Part shown: positions 14,015-22,129 of the stretch, in pieces
Position numbering within the stretch: position 1 is the first letter of the stretch
Layout of the letters: every line of letters begins with the position of its first letter
Assembly (NCBI GenBank): GCA_948470475.1
Contig: OX419342.1
Location: 28,782,376 to 28,846,375, forward strand
Source: Galaxea fascicularis
Lineage: Eukaryota; Cnidaria; Anthozoa; Scleractinia; Euphylliidae
Direction of reading: 5' to 3'
Length of the DNA: 64,000 nucleotides
Program-made: the position numbers and the translations under genes
Notes under the pieces: generated by a model
What the model was told of the DNA's origin: nothing
Databases searched by the model: none
Seen by the model: the letters and a program-made list of their open reading frames with translations, nothing else

Positions 14015-17000
14015 AATATAACGGTGCCACTGTCTCGGCTGCTCGCTACACAATCTCTTCAACATAGTTTTCATAGTTCCATTGAACTTCTCCGTGAGGC
14101 CATTACACATAGGGTGATAAGGCGTCGTAGTGAGCTGTTTAATACTCAACAGCCGCGTCACTTCTTTCATGCACTCTGATACAAATTGCGTACCGAGGTC
14201 ACTCAAGATCTCTTCAGGCACTCCCAAACGACTAAAGATATCCACTAATGCTTCTGCGACAGTTTCTGTGTTACGAGTTCGATTGTGTTGATGTGAAGTG
14301 AGAAGTGGGTTGTTTGTAGACTAAACAGAACGCAGGGTTGTCGGAACAGCAACAAGGTTATTTATTCCAAATGAAAGTAGTAAACTCCACACAAGGCTTC
14401 ACCATAAGCTCACACTAGGCTTATAAAATTACACTTCGACCTTCGTCAAACTTCGATACTCACGGCCTCTGCCAAATGTACACGACCTCTGTCACACTTC
14501 AATAAACACGGCCTCTGCCAACTGTATAAACGACCTCTGTCAACTTCAATAAACACGCTGCTTAGAAAAACTCTAAAGCTACACCGACCGGCTTATATAC
14601 TCTACACAATAAAATTCTAGAACTTTCCAACTCAGCTAAATAAAGAAACATTACAATAAGAACTATTTACAGCTACTACGCAAACGGCTTAAAAATAGAA
14701 TTACGGAATCACGATGATTCAGCACTAATTAAATATGCAGAACATTCTAGACACTTCCAGACAGTAACGCGAGTCACGCAATAATTTTTCGTAACATTCT
14801 GTATCAATGTTCTTGAGCGGAACAGCTTCAGGATAACGCGTTGCAAAGTCCACCAATGTCAATATATATCTGTGACCGTCTTCACTCGGGGGACTAATAG
14901 GACCAACCAGATCGATTGCTACTCTCTTAAACGGCTTGTCAATTAATGGCATCTTCTCCAAGGGAACCTTCGGTACGGAACCCTTGTTAACTGTCTTCTG
15001 ACATACATCACAGGACTTACAATAACGAGTGACATCCCCTTGAATACCCGGCCAATAGAATGCACTTTGAATTTTATCTGCCGTTTTCTTTATTCCCATG
15101 TGACCTCCCATGATCGATCCGTGCGCTAGTTCCATTATTCGGTTTCTCAACTGCACAGGGACCATAACTTGCTTCAGGGGTTTACCACCATTCACATAAG
15201 GATGCTTGTAAACACGGTAAAGAACTCCACCTTTTACTTCAAATGACTTCTCAGCCTGCCCTCTCACAACTACATCATTTTGCTCCCAATATTTCTGTAA
15301 GCTCTCGTCATCACGTTGCATTTGTTTGAGCTTTTCTCTATCAACGACAGGACTTTCTTTGGCAGCCGGTACCTTCAGCGGGATGTGTTCTCCGGCCTTC
15401 TTTGCTTGACTTCTCGTGGTTACTGCACACGCCTCTTGCACATGATCTTGCCAGCTTGGATCTGGGTCGTCAGCAGCTCTCGCGCCCGGTACATTACCAA
15501 CAATTAAATCATAAACCGCATCAGGGAGACATTGCGCTTCCACTTGGCCCTTGAGATAGGGTGTGTCAACCTCAATCTTCGCAATGGGTACTTTCCTTGC
15601 TGTGTTGTCGATGAGCAGCATAACATTAAAGTCGCCAGTGTACTGATCTTCGGACACAAGATCCTTCTTTACAACTATTCCACTACAACCAGTGTCTCTC
15701 AGGACATCAACAGATTTCTCTCCAACTCTTCCTTTCACGACGGGCATTTTACTTCTTACTCCAGACAACGGTTCAACACAGGCACTACTCAGCAACGGAA
15801 TCTTCTTACCACAAGCCAACACAAGCTTATTATCTTGGATACAGGACTTAACTTCTTCTGCTGAAGGTTTAATTTCTGGTGGCTGAACTAGACAACTAGC
15901 ACTCACTTGACCACGTTGCACAGGGTTACCATCCCTACTTTGTCCTCCTAGCCTTCTTCCACTTGAGCGACAATTTCTAGCTTCATGACCCTGCTTGCCA
16001 CACAGAAAACATCTTTTTGTCACGGTTGGGCAGTTGATAGCTCTATGACCGCGAGCGTTACACTTAAAGCACTGGAGGGGTGTTGTATTAAACTGTGTGT
16101 TCTTGGGTTCGTCCCTCTCAGACTGTACTGCCGGCTTCCTGCTCACTGGGCTAAATAAATGCTTGCCATGAGCCTCTAAGTACTGGTCAGCGATTTTTGC
16201 AATCTTCGCTAGGGTTTCCGGTGCCCTTTCTCGTAGATGAATGGCCAGATCTTTAGGGCAGGAATCAATAAACACTTACTGTTCTTTCACAATTAAGTCC
16301 TTTAGGCCCTCAAAGGTTTGCTCAGTATCTGAAAGCTCTAGCCACCGTAACAGGTATCTGTCCAATCGCACAATAAACTGCTCCGGACTTTCATCAACTT
16401 CCGGTTTAGATGCTCTAAATTTGCGACGATAGCCGTCTTCTGTGAGGTCATATCTCTTCATCAATGCAATCTTTACTCTATCGTAATCTTTAGCTGCTGC
16501 TTCAGATAGACGTGAGTACACTTCAAGTGCTCGACCGGATAACAGAGCACTAAGCTTCGATGCCCATCCATCTTTTTTCCATTTAGCTGTCTCAGCAAAT
16601 CTCTCAAACCTCTGTAGATACGCGTCCAAATCATCTTTACCATCCACAAACGCTGGAAGTTTCAGCACTTTAGCTCGGTCCTCTCTATCATGTGGACGAT
16701 CGTCAAGATTTCCTAACCGCGCAAGTTGTAATTCGTGCTCCCTCTTCGCAGCCTCAGCGGCCTCTTTCTGTTTCAGGATATCAGCTTCCATTTCCAATTT
16801 CCTAATTTCTCTTTCCTGACGTCTCGCTTCCCTTTCTTCATCATCTCTTCGGCGTCTCTCCTCTCTCTCTTCTTCTTCACGTCTCTGTCTTTCCTGTTTT
16901 TCTTCTTCAAGCTGCCTACGTCTCTCTTGTTTTTCTTCATCTTCGCGCCTTCTCTCATCATCTTCGCGCCTCCTTTGTTCTTCAAGCTGCCTAAATTTCT

Positions 17001-20000
17001 CTTGTTTCTCTTCTTCAAGCTGCCTAGATTTCTCTTGTTTTTCTTCTTCTCTGCGTTTCTCTTCACGTTCTTCCTCTCTGTTTCTCAACGAATGCAAGCA
17101 GCTCAGCTCCTTCCAGACCAAACTTTTCTCCAAGTTCAATAAATTTCTCCATCTCACAGCTTTAAAATTCCAATATTCTTCCACTCGTATCACTTGCTTC
17201 CACAGCACAGCTACTTTCTTTGAAGTTGTGATCCTTTCCTGGTTAACGGTAGACAACAAACAGTTCCTTGAATTCCACTCTTTAACTCACTCAGCTCACT
17301 TCACGGACAGGCCCCCAATGTTACGAGTTCGATTGTGTTGATGAGTGAGAAGTGGGTTGTTTGTAGACTAAACAGAACGCAGGGTTGTCGGAACAGCAAC
17401 AAGGTTATTTATTCCAAACGAAAGTAGTAAACTCCGCACAAGACTTCACAATAAGCTCACACAAGGCTTATGAAGTTATACTCGACCTCCGTCAAACTTA
17501 GATACTCACGGCCTCCGCCAAATGTATAAACGACCTCTGTCACACTTCAATAAACACGGCCTCCGCCAACTGTATAAACGACCTCTGTCAACTTCAATAA
17601 ATACGGCCTCCGCCAACTACTCTCAGCTCTCAGCTCTCAGACTTACTTCAACAAACACACACTTCTCTTCTCTAAGAGAAACTCCAAAGCTACACCGATG
17701 GGCTTATATACTTTACAACAAAACATTCTAGAACTTTCCGACTCGACTAAATAAAGTAACATTACAATAAGAAACTATTTACAGCGACATACACAAACGG
17801 CTTAAAATAGAATTACTGAATCATGATGATAAAACACTAATTAAATATGCAGAAGATTCTAGACACTTCCAGACAGTAAGGCGAGTCACGCAATAATATA
17901 TTTTTCGTAACAGTGTGTATAAAGATGGTTGACATTGTGAAGAGTTATTCTGGTGTGTTTCTTTTAGATTTGTGTGCAGTTCTTTGCCCAAAAGGACCAT
18001 TGAAGATCCTTGTACAGACTGCTCAGGAAAGAGATGAACCATTATTTCCATCTTTAATATACTCTTGTGAGTAAGCTCAGATCTTGATATTACACTGTCA
18101 AGTAGCTTAGGGTGCAGTGAATATTTCTGGTGGGGAATTAACTTGTTGTCCTGGTGAGGCATGTCAAGAATGTGTTAAATTGTACAGTACTGTTTGAATG
18201 AAATTAACTGCAAACTGTGCTTGATGATTTTAGCTACAATGATGTGGTCCTTTGGTATGGCTGATAGAGATCATTCTGATGATTCAAGAACAGCTCAGGT
18301 GCAAAGCAGTCAAGTCAATTCACACAGAGATGATGATGACGGCGAGTTGATGGGATCCACTGAAGGTGTTGGACCAACCAATGAGGCAGCAGAAAATGCC
18401 ATAAGGGCACTGAATAGCCAAAATGAGGAACGTAATGCAGGAAATGGACCTCCAGGGGGTGGTGAAGATGAAGAAAGTAAGAAAGCTGTTACCTAGTTAA
18501 GTAACCCTTGAAGCCTTAAAAGCACCCAACATTTGATGTCTCCTTTTTAAAATATAGTCCAACCTCAATTTTTTCATGAATCTTAATTAGTTGTGATCTT
18601 GAAAACTCAAAGTCGCAAAAAGCCCAATAATCCTTTCAAAATTCGCAAGTACAATGAGACAAAGAAATATTCCAATGCATTCAGCTGATATAATTATATA
18701 CATACAGGCTGTGTAGATTTCACAATTAAATTGATGTTTTCTTTGCTGTATACCTTTTGTTTACATGTCTCTTTACATGTCTTTCGATTATCCGGACTCT
18801 TGATTATCCGGACTATTTACCGAGGTCCCGACGAGTCCAGATAATCGAGGTTCAACTGTACCAGATGAGGGATCAGTTATTAAAAGAAAACCTGGATCTG
18901 TATATCATCTTTGTAACTGAAATAAAAATACCCCACTCATTCCCCTTTCATTATGATTTGTATCAACAGAGGGGGTGAAGCTAGGCCTTGGAGACTTCAT
19001 ATTTTACAGTGTTCTTGTTGGTAAAGCTTCCTCAGACAAGGACTGGAACACTACCATTGCTTGCTTTGTTGCCATTCTTATTGTAAGTATTTAACTGTCG
19101 TTTTACAGTGTGACGCGCCTTACTGTGGCCACCCAAGAAACATTTTTTACGAGTTAGCCAATCAAGGTACACAAATTTGATTGACAGATATGCCTCCGAA
19201 GAAAGTTTCAACATGCAACAACCAAATAGATGTGTCTGTCAATCAATTTTGTGTACCCTGATTGGTTAACTTGTAAAATTAAAATGTTTGTTGGATGGCC
19301 ACAGTAAGGCACGTCGCACTGTAAGTGGATGTTGTAATTGCCTTGGTGGTGTGTTTACAGGTGGGAAGCAGCTTAGTCAAGTGGTCAGAGTGAGGATTGT
19401 TTTTCAGTAATCCACCCTCTTCCAGTTGGGGGTTTTTTGTTACAACTTACTTACAGTGGTTTTCAACTGAGTGTTTGCAATTTGCTTTTCCTTTGGTTTT
19501 GCTTTACTATGCTCTGATTGGTTGTACACTGTAGCCAATAACAAGCTGAACTGAAGTTGCACAAATGTTTTTTCATTTGCTTTGTACCGGTTTGCATGTA
19601 ATTACTTCAAATTCTGATTGCTTCCCGGAGCTGTTTGCATCTGTTGTGATCGATCAGAGTAATATTACTTTGTTTTTGGTTTTGACACTCAATTATTGAA
19701 AACTGCTCTATCAAACAGTTATTTTCATGATCATTATCATTTGCGATCTGAGATGAAAAGGGATGAATTTGTCAGAGGTAAACAGAAACATTTGCTCTTT
19801 TAAGTTGGAAAATGGCCATGTGCCATTTCTGAGTTGTAGGTGTGGGGCTGGTTCCTGGTAAAACATGTTGTGAATCTGCTGACCAGCTAGTACTAATACA
19901 TGGCACATAATGCTCATGTTCAGCTGTCTTACTGTTTTTCACCTTTTTCACGGGAATATATGAACCCACAATAAACCAGCTCCCAACATCAGTTGCTTCA

Positions 20001-20863
20001 AAGCTCAGTTGGTTAGAGGTCACAAGTTCAAACCCTGTTGAAGTCCTGAATTTTTTCAGGCTTCTTTATGCAATTGCATTCACAGCTGCAAGGATCATTG
20101 CTCATTTGCTTTGAATTTTTTTGTTTTGATGTTTGCCTCTTGAAACAGTACAACCAAAAGGACAATCATGAAAATGCCTGAATGAAAAAAAAATTTAGAA
20201 AGATATACAGAAGAGATACCCAAACAGAGGGTATGTCTTAGCATGGGAATTTGGTTTCCCCCTACTGCCGTCCTGTTAACCATTTTTGCTTGATTGTATA
20301 TGTTAGTACTAGTCCATTTGTATCAGTTATGTATGGTTACGAACTGTGATTAAAGATTAAAGATTAAACAGTATTTGTTTTGTACAGGGCTGTAACACTT
20401 TGACCATACAGGCTATACCAAATTAATGTAAAATGTAATGCCATTGTCACATAATGTTTCCTAAGAAAGGAATCTAAACCACATACCCATGAGTGGTTTG
20501 TAATAATATTAATCTGGGTTCAGTGGCTATGAGCCACTTTGATTTGTCAGGTGGGCACCTTCACCCAGAAATTTCTTAAACAAGTGGTCATCCTTATCTG
20601 TAGGATTCCAGGTTGCACTTTCCATCCTCTTGTCAACTGAATATCCCAAGAGAAAGGTTGAGAAATAACAGTGTTTCACATTTCTATTAATAATTTTGTA
20701 TTTTCAGGGCCTCTGCCTAACGCTTCTTCTGTTGGCTATCTACAAGAAGGCTTTGCCTGCCCTGCCCATATCAATCACATTTGGACTCATTTTCAATTTT
20801 GCTACTACTGAGCTTGTCAAGCCATTTATGGACAGTCTTTCCAGTCAACAGGCCTTTATTTGA
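3808..20863 (+). CDS. PSEN: Presenilin, catalytic aspartyl protease of gamma-secretase
   Basis: Ten coding exons, all phases consistent: 3808-3942, 5636-5883, 6021-6165, 7265-7332, 7495-7645, 8450-8519, 17968-18066, 18234-18476, 18970-19082, 20708-20863; 1428 nt, 475 residues (human PSEN1 has 467). It cleaves type I membrane proteins such as Notch within the membrane, as part of a complex with nicastrin, APH-1 and PEN-2. Visible: an acidic N-terminal tail, nine-TM architecture, catalytic Asp273 in the TM6 YD motif, Asp395 in the TM7 GLGD motif, and PAL at 441-443. The hydrophilic TM6-TM7 loop (about 305-386) is very acidic and unlike vertebrate loops, as is usual. The Asp273 codon is split by intron 6, which is swollen to 9.4 kb by mobile elements. 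Homology to presenilins is unmistakable. Single presenilin versus paralogue (PSEN1/2) cannot be told. Confidence 0.96.
4820..4930 (+). repeat. Possible tRNA-derived SINE fragment in presenilin intron 1
   Basis: The stretch 'tgggtgactcggtagagcac' followed by 'cagactgccatgatgg' resembles a tRNA 5' half with an A-box. No good B-box follows, and I see no second clear copy, so this is a weak call. Confidence 0.3.
4965..5119. mobile_element. Short MITE in presenilin intron 1
   Basis: Fourteen-base inverted ends CAGGGTTCAAAATA and TATTTTGAACCCTG enclose about 125 bp without coding capacity. CAGGG...CCCTG ends resemble hAT-like elements, but the family assignment is inference. Confidence 0.6.
7911..8068. 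mobile_element. MITE in presenilin intron 5
   Basis: Ends GTTGCAG and GCTGCAAC, with arms that stay complementary for about 45 bp through the palindromic AACCTAGGTT, enclosing a short A/T-rich centre. It can fold into a long hairpin and has no open frame. Confidence 0.6.
8621..10353. mobile_element. Decayed DNA transposon in presenilin intron 6
   Basis: Inverted ends share GATGAGTAGCAC at 8623-8634 and GTGCTACTCAT at 10340-10350, with further imperfect complementarity inward. On the plus strand, 9600-9790 translates to a Lys/Arg/Glu-rich stretch followed at 9790-10070 by broken frames, which looks like a decayed element-encoded protein. I cannot name the superfamily. The minus-strand open frames at 9049-9331 have no recognisable domain. 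Confidence 0.5.
10550..11071. mobile_element. hAT-like MITE in presenilin intron 6
   Basis: Starts CAGGGTGTAAAATT and ends with the inverse form AATTTTACGCCCTG, and is flanked by TATTG on both sides (10545-10549 and 11072-11076). Internal palindromic motifs such as GTCGCCAAATTGGCGAC make it highly self-complementary. CAGGG termini suggest hAT, though hAT normally makes 8 bp duplications and only 5 bp are clear here. Confidence 0.6.
11288..12378. mobile_element. Inverted-repeat transposon carrying a RecQ-like helicase fragment
   Basis: About 170 bp terminal inverted repeats: 11288-11464 returns reverse-complemented at about 12207-12378, both including TCTAGACTGCAAGCAGTCTC or a close form, and a shared stretch around GTGGGCGCCAGT. 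The unique centre holds the helicase remnant listed separately. No transposase is recognised, so it is probably mobilised in trans. Confidence 0.7.
11660..12020 (+). pseudogene. Decayed RecQ-type DNA helicase fragment inside the transposon
   Basis: One frame reads [19 protein letters not shown], a Walker A motif in the context seen at the start of RecQ/superfamily 2 helicases, and is stopped by TAA near 11754. A second frame, 11740-12021, continues with VIVFVSFGS, which could correspond to the next helicase motif, and then loses similarity. The DEAH box and the C-terminal RecA lobe are absent. It is read as captured host or element helicase sequence, too short and broken to function. Confidence 0.5.
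12645..13238 (-). repeat. 3' LTR of the Gypsy-type element
   Basis: On the minus strand the LTR begins TGTTACG and ends CGTCACA; the mate at 17319-17912 keeps CGTAACA. Internally it contains about three tandem units of roughly 42 bp built on 'acggcctccgccaa' and 'acctctgtca', then a CTCTCAGCTCTCAG microrepeat. Confidence 0.92.
13289..14268 (-). pseudogene. Retrotransposon integrase, C-terminal half with tail
   Basis: Open frame reading SDLGTQFVS (second catalytic Asp region), then [14 protein letters not shown] containing the catalytic Glu, and a C-terminal DNA-binding part with GDKVLVLLP and WKGPFEV. It is the downstream half of the integrase, cut off from the upstream half by the solo LTR. 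The tail ([10 protein letters not shown]) resembles the segment that precedes reverse transcriptase in elements with integrase upstream of RT. Here it stops after about 20 more codons, just before the purine tract, consistent with deletion of RT-RNase H. Confidence 0.85.
14269..14796 (-). repeat. Solo LTR inserted in the integrase gene
   Basis: A 528 bp copy of the same LTR family, with TGTTACG...CGTAACA ends and TTCTG on both sides (14264-14268 and 14797-14801). Compared with the two outer LTRs it lacks about 66 bp around the CTCTCAG microrepeat and differs at many single positions. It represents a second retroposition event into the element followed by LTR-LTR recombination, or a solo LTR that formed before the outer element last moved. 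Confidence 0.9.
14797..16275 (-). pseudogene. Gag C-terminus, protease and N-terminal integrase of the Gypsy-type element
   Basis: Frame-continuous with the upstream gag frame but separated by one stop. Residues 69-82 and 89-102 are two CX2CX4HX4C zinc knuckles. LRDTGCSG at 192-199 is a retropepsin-type active site. A zinc-binding HHCC module (His385, His392, Cys419, Cys422) and the first catalytic Asp in AIDLVGPI (Asp455) mark the integrase start. There is no RT or RNase H between protease and integrase. Similarity ends exactly at the solo LTR border. Confidence 0.88.
16276..17259 (-). pseudogene. Gag N-terminal region of the Gypsy-type element
   Basis: 327 codons ending at TAA 16276-16278, which interrupts what would be one gag-protease frame. 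Residues about 60-170 are an extreme Glu/Arg/Lys/Gln repeat predicted to be coiled coil. Residues about 200-327 look like the capsid-like core ([19 protein letters not shown], then a helical part with RALEVYSRL). The plus-strand Phe/Leu-rich open frame here is only its antisense. Confidence 0.8.
17319..17912 (-). repeat. 5' LTR of the Gypsy-type element
   Basis: 594 bp, about 98-99% identical by eye to the 3' LTR, with intact TGTTACG...CGTAACA termini. It would contain the promoter driving transcription leftward, antisense to presenilin. It ends 55 bp upstream of presenilin exon 7. Confidence 0.92.
18782..18860. repeat. Pogo/Tigger-like end fragment in presenilin intron 8
   Basis: Repeated 'gattatccggact' and the right end GGTTCAACTG followed by TA match the terminal style of pogo/Tigger-like elements. 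The left terminus is not recognised, so only a fragment is called. Confidence 0.4.
19106..19325. mobile_element. MITE just after presenilin exon 9
   Basis: Inverted arms of about 90 bp beginning TTACAGTGTGACG at the left and ending with CGTCGCACTGTAA at the right; both include GCCTTACTGTGGCCA and a GATTGACAG motif at the inner end. It starts only about 23 bp after the exon 9 donor. Confidence 0.7.
19935..20105 (+). repeat. tRNA-derived SINE copy, family B
   Basis: Shares 'cacgggaa(c/t)atatgaaccca', 'gctcccaacatcagt', an A-box-like GCTCAGTTGGTTAGAG, a B-box-like GGTCACAAGTTCAAACC and 'gttgaagtcctgaattt' with the copy at 55965-56235. Part of the tRNA-like middle is deleted here. Located in presenilin intron 9. 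Confidence 0.65.
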
Positions 20864-22129
20864 ACAAAACAACATTGTAATATTTACTGTCACATTTTGT
20901 ATTAAAAACTGTAGAAAAACAAGTGGAATATTGTACTTTGAAATCAACAAAGTTTTATTGGAGGGAGTTTACATTCTGCCTCTATAGTTTGATTTGATGA
21001 GATGTTGCCATTTTGTTACCCCATTTAGCAGCTCAGATAAAGATACATTGAATTTGGTTGAGTTGTTTGTTATGCCATAAAGCAACAGTCTTCCATCTTT
21101 TACTGCCCACTTTGAAGTTTAAAAGTTTTGTTGATAGAAATTTTGACTGTGTTGAATGTTCTATTGCACCTCACCTTCCTTAGCTTGGAGTATGGGAAAT
21201 CTTGGGATTGACTATGCAGTAATTAGTGATGAACATTTTGTCATCTGAAATAACATAGTTCCTTGTTTTGTATGTCTTGGGGTGAATGTTTTTATGATCC
21301 ATTATAGAACTATTTATCTTTACTGACAAGGATAATAAACCATGTCATTAAAGTGACTATGAAATAAGTAAATAATCATTTACTGGGTAAACTCATTCCT
21401 ACCCTTAGTAGGTATTCCACCACCATGGAAACATAACAGCAATAAGTAGCTGTTGTAATTCACAGTCAGATGTCATCAGGGTTTGAGCCTTGTTACATAT
21501 GTACACCGACCTTCAAACCTGACAAACTCACAATGAACCCACAAGCATTAATGACCTGTAATTCAGAGAGTGTTTACACAGACGTGCTTTTATTTGCAAC
21601 TGCATCGCTTCTGATGCGTTTATGCCTTCCGTTTACACTATGCCAATCAAGACCATCACCAAAACTGGGTTGTTTTGAACCAACATGGTTTCATCTCTCA
21701 TGTAAACTGCAAAACCATATCAATTTTACTAGTTTGAGATGATTCAAAATGGTGAACCTCGCTTGGACTGCAGCACTGGCTAATACGGTCATGACTTTAA
21801 GTTTTCTTCACTGCCAGTCTGTCTGAATTGTAGTCTCCTTCACAGCCATTTTTTTGGATATCACTGAATTGTGTGGTGTTTTTTTGCCATGCTGACCAAA
21901 ACAAAATGGTGCTATATTTCTTCATTGGTACCCATATATCCTGTTCATGACAGCGTTACTACAGGCAGATAAATTTTCAACTTGATACAAAATACAACAA
22001 TCAAACATTTTATTTCAGACCTTAATCATAACTGTTGCAAATAAACTTCTGTTTTGACCTATCCCTCCCTGCAAACCAAATGACCATTATCACTATCAAA
22101 ATTTATCTTGTATCAAACAAAATTCTGAA
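20864..22129. other. Tail-to-tail spacer between presenilin and POLR3F
   Basis: Presenilin 3' UTR runs from 20864 to a likely poly(A) signal AATAAA at 21334-21339. On the minus strand, the POLR3F 3' UTR may end near AATAAA read from 22009-22014. The part between, about 21360-22000, shows only short frames with no recognisable domain. Confidence 0.6.

Larger units (their letters stand above)
12645..17912 (-). mobile_element. Gypsy/Ty3-type LTR retrotransposon lacking reverse transcriptase, in presenilin intron 6
   Basis: Complete element in antisense to presenilin. Two 594 bp LTRs (12645-13238 and 17319-17912) are bounded by GTGTG at 12640-12644 and 17913-17917, a 5 bp target duplication. In element order: 5' LTR, a primer-binding region starting TGGGGGCCTGTC about two bases inside, gag, CCHC knuckles, protease, integrase, a purine tract GAGAGGGGG, 3' LTR. 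No reverse transcriptase or RNase H segment is present. Eye comparison of the LTRs gives about eight differences, so the insertion is young. The body is broken by an in-frame stop and by a solo LTR, so this copy cannot be autonomous. Confidence 0.9.

Noticed and set aside
16735..17142. 135-codon plus-strand frame, Phe/Leu/Ser-rich
   Set aside because: Exact antisense of the Glu/Arg-rich coiled-coil part of gag; the composition is a by-product.
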